Below, piece by piece: positions 44,905 to 56,339 of a stretch of DNA of 64,000 bases; position 1 is the stretch's first letter; each line of letters starts with the position of its first letter. This DNA is from Ascidia mentula (lineage: Eukaryota; Chordata; Ascidiacea; Phlebobranchia; Ascidiidae). The notes beneath the pieces were generated by a model. The model was not told where the DNA came from. It saw only the letters and a program-made list of their open reading frames with translations, and searched no databases. Made by a program: the position numbers and the translations under genes. The stretch lies in NCBI GenBank assembly GCA_947561715.1, contig OX387201.1, positions 3,862,001-3,926,000 of the forward strand, read 5' to 3'.

Positions 44905-47900
44905 ATGATTGCACAATCACTTGCCGCGTACTACTTCTTGCTGACGACAATAGCGGGATCTTGCGCTCAAAATGCAGGCAGTATGGATGTCGGTTTTTGG
45001 CTCGATTCTATGTTGTTTACATGTTTTTGGACACAAATATTGAGTCCTTTTCTCATTGATTTAGGGTCAGGAACAATGTCTTGCGTAAAAATGAATGCTT
45101 TTTGCGCATTAATAAGGACAAACAAAAGTTTAATTCACAAATTTCAAGTAGAGGGAATGAATATGTTAGCTGGGTTATGCTCACATGTAGACCTACTAAT
45201 TTTATCTGTCTTAACATCAACGAACAACAAGGATTTCGCTAATAGAGAATTTAAAAAAAAACAATTTCTATTTTGTATTCCCAGATCTTAATTGCACCTT
45301 CGATAGAATAGGAAAGTGCTCGTGGACAAACGTGTGGAAGGCCCAAGGACTCGACGACTTTAACTGGAAGTTGGGATCAGGATCAAAGGGTTCACAAAAA
45401 GGCAGCGGGGCTAATAGCGGCTACAGACGAAGTAAAACGACTTTAGAACAAACTTTTAGTGTGTTGCGTTCCATGCGATCTTACAAACATATAATGGATT
45501 GATAAGAAAATATTTAAGGAAGTTTAGGACGTGTTCTCTGATCAACTGTAAGTTAAATTGGACACAAATAGACTTTAAGGACCAGCTCAAATAAAAATTT
45601 TGCATTAGAAACGTTACTATTATTTGGAATCCAATCGTTTCTATCGAAGACATTAGCAATAAATCCCTATATCTTTAGGTAAAGGTTATGTGTACATCAA
45701 GTCGAAGAATTGGATGAATCGAACAGCAATGCTTATGAGCCCAACATTTACGAGAACTTATCCAACATGTCTACAATTCTGGTATTTCATGAAAGGTAAG
45801 GCATGTTCAAAATGTCGAATACATCTCATACTTATATCTGGTTCCTCCATTGAAGTATTTAGAGGTTATTTGAACTTGTGTTCGAAGGTAGGACTATGGG
45901 ACATCTGGCCGTGATAAGGTCAAAAAGTTGCAAAACCTTGCAACAACATCAAACAGTTATTTGGAACCTGAGGGGTCACCAAGGAAATCAGTGGAAGAAG
46001 GGGAAGGTGAGTAGAAATATGTTGTTGGAAAGTTTTCAATGCTACATATGTAGTTTGTCAACTTGTGAAAGTAGGCTGTACATCATTAGTGCTTTCTAAA
46101 CGGATGTTCAATTATTATTTCACCAATGTCACACAAAATATAACTTTACTCTGTACCCTGTCTCAAACTACTACTCAAGACACGCATATGGGTCACTATA
46201 ATACGTGTTTTTAAGTCGTTTCATTGTAATTATAGCTGTCAAACAAGTAGGAATACGAAAAATTTTAATAAATTGATAGGGCACGCGAGTGAAAGTTGTT
46301 CGGTAAGCCCTGGGCTACATTATCCACAGGAAATTACTTGCAGGTCAATGCCAACGTTGTTACTCTATACCCCAAAACATTTCACGGTATGCCCTGTACT
46401 CAATACAAAGTGTTATATCCAGTGGTGGGATTCAGTCGGTTCGCACCGGTACTATAGAACCGTCTCACGAAACTTTATGAGATCAGCGAACCGGTTAGCA
46501 TCACTGGTTACTGTCAATTGTTTTTTCGCATCTTAGAACCCGCTGAAAAATATGACTTTTGTGACAGAACCGGCTGACAAAAAATTTGAATCCCACCACT
46601 GGTTGTATCTCATTGGGACTTTTGTTTTTAAAAGTTACAACAAAATTTATCGAGCCGCACAGCATCATAGCAAACTTGATTTTTAAGTTCGATTCCTTCA
46701 TAGGTTGCCCTTCCAGTTACGAAAGGTGGTGTCGTGGCCTTTGAGGCCTTTGATTGGAAGAGAGGAAAGAGCGGCAACATTCTCCTTGACCAAGTGACGC
46801 TTACCAAGATCACCGAGAACAGCCCGTGCACTCGTAAGTTGTGCTGCAGTGAAATGCAATGTGCCGTTCAGTTGGCATTGGACGTGAGTTCGCAGCCATT
46901 TTTTGTCGGTTATGTTGTCATTTGTGCATACGTTTCGCTCTTACGGCAAATGAGATCGTGCTTAAAGTAAAGAATAATGGCCGTAAGAAAATGTTTTTTG
47001 AATAAGATCTCGTAATTTCTCAGGGGCATGCGTAGGATTTACAGAGTTACAACAAAAGATGTCAACCAAACTTTTTCCATGCAAAATATATATTTCGCCC
47101 TGACATTATTAAAACAAGTCCCACTCTTGCGTTTCTTTTGGGGTCAGCCGGTTCCTTGGTAGCGACTTTTGTTGGCGGAACAGTAGAACACTATTGGCAC
47201 GTGGTTCGGCCTGAGCTTACAGCGGGACCAGACCAATTCACATCCGCATCCAAAAGTGGCCAATCTTAAAATAGGCAATTTGAAGTATCCTGAGATCAAA
47301 AGGTCCGGCGTGCCCTCAAACGAACACAAATGTTTTGTTGCTACTTTTTGCCAAAACGCAGATGTTTGATAGGGCCTTGTTTCGATATGACAACGTATCG
47401 AAATACAACTGTTTCAGAAATAAGGTTTCCATGCTTTTTTAATAATTTTCGGCCTAAGGTTTGTTAATATAATTTCCAACGTGCCCTTTCATCATAGTGA
47501 CGCCTTCGTATGCGCAACCAGCCACACAAACCACCGAGACGACGCCACTGATGACCACAGCGACCCAGACACAACCGACGTCAACAGAACAAACCACAGC
47601 AATTGCAGCTACGTCGTTAGGCAGGCAAACTTCTCGAACGAGCACTTTGCCGTCCAATGACACAATGGTGACCCCGAAACTAAACTTTACAATCAAATCA
47701 CCCACAACCTTGTCGGGCAACGTTACGGTTGGAACAGTGACCAACGCGGGCACAACGGCAGGCCCAACAACTGCTAACAGCAGTTTTCCTACGGGCGGGA
47801 TGCTGGCAGCGAATGATACCAAGACTCGCATTGTTGGAATTGTACTTGGAGCAGTGGTGGCAGTGTGTCTGGCTACGGTTGTCCTGGTGGTTTACTTACG

Positions 47901-48012
47901 TCGGAGGAGAAAGCCACGCACGATGTATGCTGACGACTGTTCCGTTACCATGACTCGCATGTACCCAAATATTACCAGCGATCCACATGTCGACTACCGC
48001 AAGCTCACGTAA
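44905..48012 (+). CDS. Single-pass membrane protein: signal peptide, MAM domain, Thr-rich stalk, TM
   Basis: Predicted type I cell-surface adhesion or receptor protein. Six exons (44905-44992, 45285-45431, 45679-45795, 45888-46006, 46704-46833, 47498-48012) join in frame to 371 aa. Residues 1-22 form a signal peptide (MIAQSLAAYYFLLTTIAGSC). Residues about 30-199 form one MAM domain: LNCTFDRIGKCSW, GLDDFNWKLG, YVYIKSKNW, CLQFWYFMKG, VIWNLRGHQGNQW, GNILLDQVTLTK and a closing Cys. About 200-310 is a Thr/Ser-rich, mucin-like stalk with NDT, NFT, NVT and NSS glycosylation sites. A TM helix (about 311-333, IVGIVLGAVVAVCLATVVLVV) is followed by RRRRK and a short tail with YRKL, a possible YxxPhi endocytosis signal. 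The first intron uses a weak G|GTTTTT donor. Ligand and named orthologue unknown. Confidence 0.82.
46420..46601. mobile_element. hAT-type MITE in intron 4 of the MAM gene
   Basis: A 182-bp element with ends CAGTGGTGGGATTCA and TGAATCCCACCACTG. The flanking 8-bp repeats are GTTATATC (46412-46419) and GTTGTATC (46602-46609), matching at 7 of 8 positions. The interior is rich in ACCGG and related to the elements in the SLC22 spacers. Confidence 0.85.
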
Positions 48013-48258
48013 GGTGGCAGCAAAGGGCTTGTGTTGTCATATGCTGCCTGTATTTTTGTGTAGTTTACTTGTGCCCAATTTAGACACTTTTGTCGTCTTG
48101 TTCACATTTTAACGTGGTTTTAAAACAGCCTACATGTGATCTATAATGTGTTTATGTCCATTTACCACGTCTTTCGATTGTGTAGCTCCGTTGTATCGTA
48201 CATTAAGATACGATGTGAATAAAAAGAGCCATTTAGGTTGAACACCCAGCATCTAATG

Positions 48259-48526
48259 CAGTGTTTTCATAATATTTTATCCATGGAACCCTGCAAGGTT
48301 ATTTAAGTTGTTTAGGAACCCCAAAAACAGCGGAGACGAAGCAAACATGGAAGGTTTTTCATTTATTTCGTCAACATGTTTTTCCTCTTTGCTTTATTCT
48401 TATACGCCTGTTGCCCAAAAGCTTCAGAAGGGACGTATTGAGTTTTACAGTTTTAGTTAACTCACGGAACCCTTCAGATTTTTGAATGGACCTTGAGTTC
48501 TGCGGGACCCAGTTTGGGAATCACTG
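48259..48526. mobile_element. hAT-type MITE downstream of the MAM gene
   Basis: Begins CAGTGTTTTCATAAT and ends GTTTGGGAATCACTG; the right end and the inner GGGACCC are typical of CAGTGNTTCCCAAAC hAT elements. Flanking octamers ATCTAATG and AATTAACG are only partly alike, so the insertion is old. Confidence 0.55.
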
Positions 48527-49129
48527 AATTAACGTGATGAAAATTTAACAACTACGTTTACAATGAAGACCTCACCTCAAATACGAAAACCCTTCCGCAA
48601 ACAGATCGTTTTTTCTGAAATGTTTACGGTACAAATGCATTGACAATGTCGTGCGCCGTCATTCCGGAGCAGTAAACATATGAAAACATCACCTACTTTC
48701 AACGTCATTTGCATCATCAACTGCTTTAAGAACGCTATCAGCAAACACAACAGCATAATATTCCGTTTGCAAACATATCATTGTTGTTTATAGCGATGAC
48801 GTGCGGATTTGCTGCCCGGCCCCAAGCTGTGACGTCACGGGGGCTGGTGGGGTCGAAAAAGGGTTCGCCCGCTTACGAACACAAAGTGTTTAATCATCAG
48901 GCGGACGTGACACATTTTTGGACTGGTTTGAAAACAGGGGGATTAATTTCGCATGTCATTTCTGTAGAAGTTGGTGGAAAACAAACCGTGTTTTAAAGGT
49001 TGTTGTTCCGAAACACTAGTTTACGTAAAACAGTCGCCACAATTCAACACTATTATGTTGTTGTAACAATTTTACCGGTCGGGCCATTTCTGAGTACTGC
49101 AAGTGAACCAACAACGGTCTGCAAATGCT

Positions 49130-49645
49130 TTAAATTTCGGTAGCAACGACATTTTCGTGATTTGCAGCATGCCTAAATAAGGGGCTACAGAAGGCAAGTT
49201 CAAGGAAGTTTAAACCCTGTTTACATTGCAAGCAGCTGTAGGTGGGCGAATAATTGCAGCAATCTCTACCAAGAATGTCAACACACGAACTACGACTTTC
49301 ACAAACAATCGTTCCAGGTTCCCCTCGTTGCTGAGGTTTTGTCACAGGACAAAACCTGGAATCCCAATTTGTGCAAAAAGCCTTGTTCCATTGCCTCGGG
49401 ACCGTGCTTTGTCCCAACAAATTATCGCGCAGTGTATCTTCGTGAGGTCCGGGGTCAGATGCTGTTGACCCGCACCTTTGCGACGCCGATCGAGCGTGGA
49501 TGCCACCGAACCAGACAACGTCATACACAATAGAAGTCACACGCGCCGCGACAAGAGTTGTTAGTAAACACGCGGCGCCGACGTGCGTCATAGGGGCCCG
49601 CAAAATGGAAAAGGGCCCGGATTCGCTGCGACCGTAAAAAAACAT
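49130..49645 (-). CDS. Possible small secreted Cys-rich protein (171-aa single-exon frame)
   Basis: This is the longest open frame in the last 15 kb. After a start at 49645 (or the internal ATG at MTHVGAACLL), a hydrophobic stretch (AACLLTTLVAARVTSIV) resembles a signal sequence. The C-terminal half has a Cys cluster (FCTNWDSRFC; CESRSSCVDILGRDCC; SCLQCKQG). I do not recognise a family. The opposite strand is also open from about 49171 to 49533 with its own Cys pattern (CKKPCSIASGPCFVP, ATPIERGC), loosely like the end of a cystine-knot protein. At most one strand is likely real. It is in a patch richer in GC than most of the window, which lengthens chance frames. Confidence 0.3.
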   Translation of the reverse strand: MFFYGRSESGPFSILRAPMTHVGAACLLTTLVAARVTSIVYDVVWFGGIHARSASQRCGSTASDPGPHEDTLRDNLLGQSTVPRQWNKAFCTNWDSRFCPVTKPQQRGEPGTIVCESRSSCVDILGRDCCNYSPTYSCLQCKQGLNFLELAFCSPLFRHAANHENVVATEI

Positions 49646-50589
49646 AGAACTGTCCCCTGTCAGTTAAGAGTAATGTTTAGCTAGAAAATGGATGTGGATA
49701 AAACCAAATGGCGAGTTTTGGAGTTTAGGTCGGGGCGTGAACTAATGTAAGTAACGCAACCTATGGACCCGGAAATACTTCGATGATCCACTCCTCATCC
49801 TAATAAGTCGGTAACAGCCTTGTTTGGTCGCGGGGTTAATCCATAGAACTTTGTTGAACAACTTCGCGACGCCATACACGTATGAAAAATGAATTGTGCA
49901 CCTCCATCTACTTAACGTTTCCATATTCTTTGACGTCTGAACGGTGGACTGACGTGTCTCTGACGTAATTTGGTACTTGACAGGATATTGCTGCACATAC
50001 CTATGTGGCATCCCGCACCTTGTTTTAGCCATTACTCAAATGGTTGTTTAGTGACCGTCCTGTTTTCCAAACAGAACTACAGCTTGAATGCAGTTGAGAC
50101 AACAAAATCGCCGTGAAGCGTTTTTTTCGGCGAGTGTTGTTCACACCAACAAAACGAATATGCCCTCTCACCACCTTTCCTCACGGGACACGTTGAAAAT
50201 GCAAAAAAGTGATCGTTGAAAACTTTCTACGGCGTGCATTGGGAAATTGCAATTGAGCGCCTACAAATCATACAAAGAGACAAGAACACGTGACGTTTTG
50301 CAACGCAGACGTGCAGGTTTGAAAACTTCACCATGGAAATACGTTACGAGACAACACATTTTACATCCCTTGGGTGCAGGGAGAAGTGTTCTGTACCCTG
50401 TCCAGCTTGAAGCTGTTAGCTTGACGAGTTGTCCAGCTTTGAGATCCAAACCCCTTCATCAGACAAACGGATTGACGTTAAACTATTGGAACATTCTATT
50501 TTTAGGAACTGAAAATAATTTAAAATGAAGCAATATGCCAAGACAATGAATTAGTGCAGCTATTTTTAGAAAGGTCTGAAATATTCTCA

Positions 50590-51022
50590 GGAGTTCGTCG
50601 ACACCGGAGCTCGCCTGGAAACCCTGAAGGGTGAATTAAAAACAACAGTAACGCGGGGAAATCAAAGCAATCTCGCCTGAACTTTTCGAAGTTGTATGTT
50701 TTCATGCAAACACAGGGAGCCGCCGGAAGAATTTCGACGCAACATCGGCTCGAATACATTCCCCGTGTCCCTCAAGTTGATCTTGACGAATCAACCCGGC
50801 AGTTGGTGTTTGTGGGGTGTTGTTAACTCCCCTGCCACGCTGTTTGTTGACGCAACAATGCTTAGTCTTGGCGAGACCGCCGGAGTTCGAAAAGACAAAC
50901 GGCCATTGTTACGTGACAGGTAAGAGCATTTTTCAAGGCTTGGGCAGGAAATGGGTCGACAGAAGTGATCTCGAAGATCTGTGCAATGCGGGTGCTTCCT
51001 CAGTGACGGGGCGGACGCATAA
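50590..51022 (+). CDS. Candidate terminal exons of an unrecognised gene
   Basis: The exon at 50716-50919 has a good acceptor (TTTTCATGCAAACACAG) and a strong donor (CAG|GTAAGA). Its frame reads FPVSLKLILTNQPGSWCLWG and SPATLFVDATMLSLGE. It joins in phase to 50590-50627 upstream and to 51004-51022 downstream, where it stops. No family recognised, and the start of the gene is not found. Confidence 0.2.
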
Positions 51023-53761
51023 TTAGGTGCTTGATTGATGACAAAGGTTACGGTTTGAGCAAAGTTATTTCGTTGTTTATGTTGCGGATCAGCAAGCGTT
51101 GCGAAGAAGCAATTTGTTCGTCAAACTTGCTTACCTTCCAGTTTTTGCCGCCAGGTTGGACCAACAACCTTTTCAACTATTTCTGATTTGAGTATAAGCA
51201 AAGGCTATATTCGAAAACGTCCACAGACCTTCAATGTTTTAAGGAATTTATTCGTGACAATTGCACAGTTCCAAAAACCTAATTCCATTTCAAGTACAAG
51301 GCATCAGTCTCTTCTTAAAATGGCATTTGAGGAGCTTTACGTGATTTTGGTATTAATAGTCTCTGTACAAGGTTATCCCAACGGTTACCAGATATAACAA
51401 AGAGCTTTAAAGCTATGTGGAAAGACCACTCCTTGTACCTGGCTAAGAAAATATATCCAAGCGAAATATCACGTTCGGTAGTTAAGTCGTCACGATCGCC
51501 AGTTCTTTGGGACCACCCCGGTGATAACAGTTGAAAACACGATAACATTAGCAGTCTAAATTTGCGTTAATGGCCTGGCTTAAAACAACTCGACGAGCAC
51601 GTCCAGCGGCCTGATTCCAGGGCACCGAACCGGCATATGACAATGGGCACTCGCGATTCGGTTAAACTGACCTTTGTGATGCGCTCTGCGGCTTGAAAAC
51701 AAGTGTTGGCCCATTCAAAGGTCACCACAGGCCAAACCTCACGGTCACGTGTTCGGGTTTGCACACAAGACAGCCATTGAGAGCTTCCAAGAAAATTCGG
51801 CTGAGATCGGATATCGTGGCGTCCTAGGCGTCAATCAAGTCAGCGATAATCTAGACAAACCGTCTGATTTTTCGAGGCCCAAGAGACAACATCTTGATTC
51901 ACTCGGCGTGCGCGCGAATGATTCATTCGCCTCAACTAGTGCGTGTTGTTGCCCACGGCTGAGCATAAACCTGTTGCTGGCGGAGGCTGCTACGGGTTAA
52001 GATAAATTGCAATCTGTTGCGATCAATAATGAAGAGGGAATCTTCTCCATTGATAACGCACAATCTCTATCACGGAACTTTGGTAAAAAAATGTAACACA
52101 TTTTTCGGGTTACAAAGCAAGATAACTTCATTGCAGATAGCACAAGGTATCACGCAGAAAATTTTTGTGGGCAAGTAAAGTTAAACTTCTGGGCCATAAG
52201 AATTCTGTCTATAAACGAAGTAGAAAATCGGGCACAATTCGCAATTGAGTATCTTTGACCGTATTTTACTTTACATTTAATTTAACACGTTAAGGCACTC
52301 TACTTGCAATGAGTAATGGACCTAATGCGACGTTATCGTTTCAACACAACGGGAAAATTTTTGCGAACGAGAGATTATGCATCAATTAGGGTTGCAATAT
52401 GCAAATATAAGCACACGGGGAAACAACCTGTGAGGCCCTCTAACGATATGAAAATTGGAATTTGATTGTTTGCTTCTGGTGGATCTGATGTTGATTCAAA
52501 ACCACAGCAGGGCGAAATTGTGCCAACAGAAAAGAATTAGGTCAATTTCCGAAGGTCGAAAATTAGGCTGCCTGTCAAGATAGAAATCATAAGACAACAA
52601 TTATCCCTTGGAATCTTCCCTCGGGACAAAACATTAGGCCAATGGGATTGCCATCACACTGAAGCCCATTTAGGATGGAAAGTCAAAACGTTGTGCTGCA
52701 CCGCGGATTTTTTTACGGATTGTTTACCACCATTTGGGCCATGCTTTCGGAAACAAACTGTGTTGAATTGTTAGCTGAATAGAAAATCCTTCCAGTTGTG
52801 AAAGTTCAAACAAAGGAAAAATAGCGAAGGAGTCAAAGTAACTCTATTTGTGTCCTAAATCAGACTGGGAGGGAGAGAGAAGGGATTACAGCTCCCCAGT
52901 ACGGGAAGATTTGCCAGGAGATAAGGACCACGAATAGCGGTTTGGTAGTTTCTCCGATGGAGATTACCACCTCCCACAAGATGCAACTGTGAATCACTCT
53001 GGTTGTGGCGAGAAAATTTTGCTTTTGTTTTTGTTGAAAGCGGGAATTTGTTGACCGAAGTGAATCGAAATCTGCGCCTTTTTCCGCGACCTATACTGTG
53101 GGGAAAACCGAGGGTTGTCTATAAACGTTACAGTTTTCCGGTTTCGAATGACATCGCCGCGCGACGCGGAGGATAAACGTTTCGTCGAACACGCCGGAGA
53201 GCGACACCCCAAATTGGTGATTATCCGATCGAAATTGGACTCCGGGGAAATCCGAGTGTTGGGATTGTGACGTCACACATGCGTTTGTGACATCACACAT
53301 ATACAGGGGTCCCTTTACGCGATGTCGGTCAATGTTTGGAAATTGCAACATACGCACTGACAGCCTCGCTGTAATTTGAGCACGCAAGCATCTCAGAGGT
53401 GATCTTAGGGTGTGGGACGGCATCAGGGTTTTACGAGTAGAACAGCTCACCCATTGTTGCAACGCTTTGCTCAAAAGAAAACACAGGTTTAAAGACCTGA
53501 CAAGGTTTTAAACGCAATGAAAACAAACTTAACACACACCAAGCGCAACCTTGTTACGTAATTTTGGGACTGCTCCACTTGTACCAAAGTACAATAGTTA
53601 CGTTTTGCCAGCGTGTACAGCATATTTCATCAAGCAAAACAAAACTTTCGTCTCCGTTCTTCAGTACAGAGGTATGTGTACTCAACTCATCGTACCACCA
53701 CAATAAGTGGAAGATTTTTTTTCTGGCATGCTTGCCAGGCAGTTCAGCGCAACAGTTACAT
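51023..53761. other. Region without a supported gene
   Basis: Open frames exist (for example 53091-53474 on the minus strand), but none has a recognisable domain. No RNA gene or clear repeat seen. Confidence 0.4.
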
Positions 53762-53805
53762 GCTGCACTGGCGATACCTTATAGAACGAAATATTGTGTG
53801 CACGT
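53762..53805 (+). ncRNA. Decayed hammerhead copy
   Basis: GCTGCA, CTGGCGAT (for CTGATGAG), a stem II remnant, CGAAA, then GTGTGCACGTC. The core is mutated and the 3' strand of stem I is lost. It ends just before an ATG-started frame (53810-53887) that reads into a good GTAAGT donor, which might be a first coding exon but has no identified continuation. Confidence 0.4.
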
Positions 53806-54082
53806 CTAAATGAATACAACGGCTCCTTTGGCCACCTATAAGCTCGATGAAAATGATCAAATGGATGTTGCACTCAACTCAAATCTTGTAAGTGAACCCT
53901 ACGACCAGGAAACAAAAGGCATCATCCTGAGGAAATGCACGCATATTTGCTGCAGAGAGCGCGTATCGCAATGCGAGGCAAATTACCACGAAACGGATAG
54001 AAAAGGTGGCACGTGTCACGCACCCCGCAGCAGGATGCATGCCACTTGTCACGCCACGTCACAGGCAGGAGACGCACAGTAA

Positions 54083-55717
54083 CCGCAACAAAGAAAATTG
54101 GTTGATTCCCGGAGTCTTACACAGCCCACATCCGTTGGACCGTACGTTAGAGGCATCCGAACACAACAAGCAACCGTCAACCTGACATGTTTTTTTAATT
54201 CTTGCAATACAGGATCTTGCACTTGGTGCAGGAAAATCACAACGCGCAGACTCGCACAGGGGCATTAGTCACGGGAAAGGAGCAGCAGCATTAAAGTGCA
54301 GTGCAAATATAGGCGGTTTTCCATAAACCTCACTAAATACTCGTTAAAGGATTTCCTTTTGCAAACCAATGGCTGTGCGTCATCGAGAGCCAGTAATGGG
54401 ATTAGGCGACCAATTAAGCGCGTTTCGCCGGGAGCAGGACTCACTTCTTCCAAAAGGGAATCGAGAAAAGCAAATATTTTGCGATCTCTGTTTGTGGTTT
54501 ACGTGTAGTTAACGATAAACACATCCCAAACTACAGGCAATTATAGAAATATTAAGTTGCTGTTGCTGCCAGGCATATGATTTTTTAGTAATCTGCCCTT
54601 CTGGCACAATTAAACGTCGGTAAATAAAAGTTACATTTACTCGGGCCAGTAAGACAGATTATTAAAAAAATATAATGCATTTATGCAAAGTTGGAACAAA
54701 CGGAAAACTAATGAACAACTCACATAAGTAGGCACATTACATTACTCTTATAGAAAGTTTATCAATGCATCTTGAAATATCACGTGGCATTGACGCACGC
54801 CCAGGAATATTCACGCATAAAAAATCTCACGCACGCATTTAAATTTCGTAAATACCGCATAGCCGTTTAGATGTTTTTGTACTATATCAGCCAAAAACCG
54901 ACGCAAACTACTTGGCGTTCCCCGAACCGACGTCGCTGAACCGAGAGGCACGCGGAAAGGACCCCGAACAACAGCACGGGGTCCAAGACTATGACATCAT
55001 ACTTTGCCCTCCCCCCCAACAGTCACGCGTCCCTCAGTAGAGCAAAAAAAGGAGTCGACTTTTGCAAATCAGCATGGGTTCGCTCCACCGAGTTCAGGCT
55101 GACACAAAACAGAAGCCGCAATTGTGCAACTTTATGGCATGAATAGGGGCCACTGTGTAGACGCTTTAACTTCGGGCGGACGTATATGAATTTAACGCGG
55201 CTTTAGCGCCGTGCAATTTGATGGTCCGGATGTTCCAAATATGTACTTGTTTAGATTGCAGGCTTTGCGCGATTGGTCGCTGTTTAATGTCGACAATATT
55301 GTGTGATCCGTTGGGCGATATCTGGAAAAACGGTCAGCAAAGGAGGCAATAACCATGAGAAAATATCCGAGTTTCTTCTCACGCCTGAAACCACTGTGGT
55401 GGGTGGGGTAATTTGGGCCGATTTGTGATGCGGCAATTGCGCGAGCAATGCATGTTATTGCCAGACCACCTCGCGAGCACTCTGTCATAATACCAAAGAG
55501 GCGGAGTGGGACTTCGCCAACAACATCTCGGTTTGAAGTAAGCCTTGTAACCGCGGGTTATAGTCAAGTATTATTTCGACCCCGTAACGAGTAGTCACAA
55601 CATACAGTCTTTGCCTGTGTTTTTTTATTGTTACGACTGTATGATTTTTATGCAAAAACAAGCTTTATTGGAAATTGTGAAACAAAAAACACGAGTTTTT
55701 AAACTTTAGCACAAAAC
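54083..55717. other. Region without a supported gene
   Basis: Mixed composition with short open frames only. I see no domain, RNA gene or complete element. Confidence 0.4.
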
Positions 55718-56339
55718 TTAACGTGTGTAGATTGTGTTGAAACAACGTTTCATCTGCCATGCGGCGAGACTTATGAGCAACACAAACAACACTGTCACAC
55801 AATACAAGCCTAATCGTAGCATGTCTATGTAATGCTGATAATACCCGAGCAAATGAGTTGCACGATTCAAAATTCGTCTGGACGTTTTTTCTTGCGTTTG
55901 ACAAGTTAACACCAGCAAGTCCATCAATTCGTCTAAGAAATGAGCACCATGTTGGGAATAAAAGAGTCTTTTCCACTCATTTCGTAAACTGTAAAATGGC
56001 TGGGAGAGCACAAATGCCCTATACATGAGCACCTTATACATAGAGATGAGCACCCTATACATGTAGCACAGCAAAGCCTTGTCCAGAATTTCTCCTGTTC
56101 CACCTTCGTCGCGATGTCGCAAAACGCATTCCCTTCACGCGGATCGGAAGTATTGATTTCAAGCACTCGAGTTTGTGCAGTTGACAGCGCGTTCCCGCGC
56201 TAGTTGCAGTGACAACAAGAGGATAGTGCTTCCCTTTCACACTGACAGTTCCATTGTTGTCGATTGCGTCGGGGGATAAATTTAGACGTCCGACACACTG
56301 ACCCTGCTGACGGCGTGTTTTTGGCAACGCGTTGCTTTG
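55718..56339 (-). CDS. Candidate 3' part of a gene for a single-pass membrane protein
   Basis: Two exons join in frame: 56139-56339 (acceptor CCCAG, donor CGC|GTGAAG) and 55718-55999 (acceptor TTTGTGCTCTCCCAG, stop at 55718). The first reads CVGRLNLSPDAIDNNGTVSV and VVTATSAGTRCQLHKLECL, with Cys residues and an N-glycosylation site, like an extracellular segment. The second reads SLRNEWKRLFYSQHGAHF, then a clear TM helix (LGLYCVTVLFVLLISLAAW) and a short basic tail. The upstream start is not found. I do not recognise the family. A near-duplicated GTGCTCAT...TGTATA stretch lies in the intron. Confidence 0.35.

Noticed and set aside
47454-47831. A 125-aa minus-strand frame opposite the MAM gene stalk
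   Set aside because: It is the reverse of the Thr-rich repeat-like stalk exon, giving a Val-rich low-complexity shadow.
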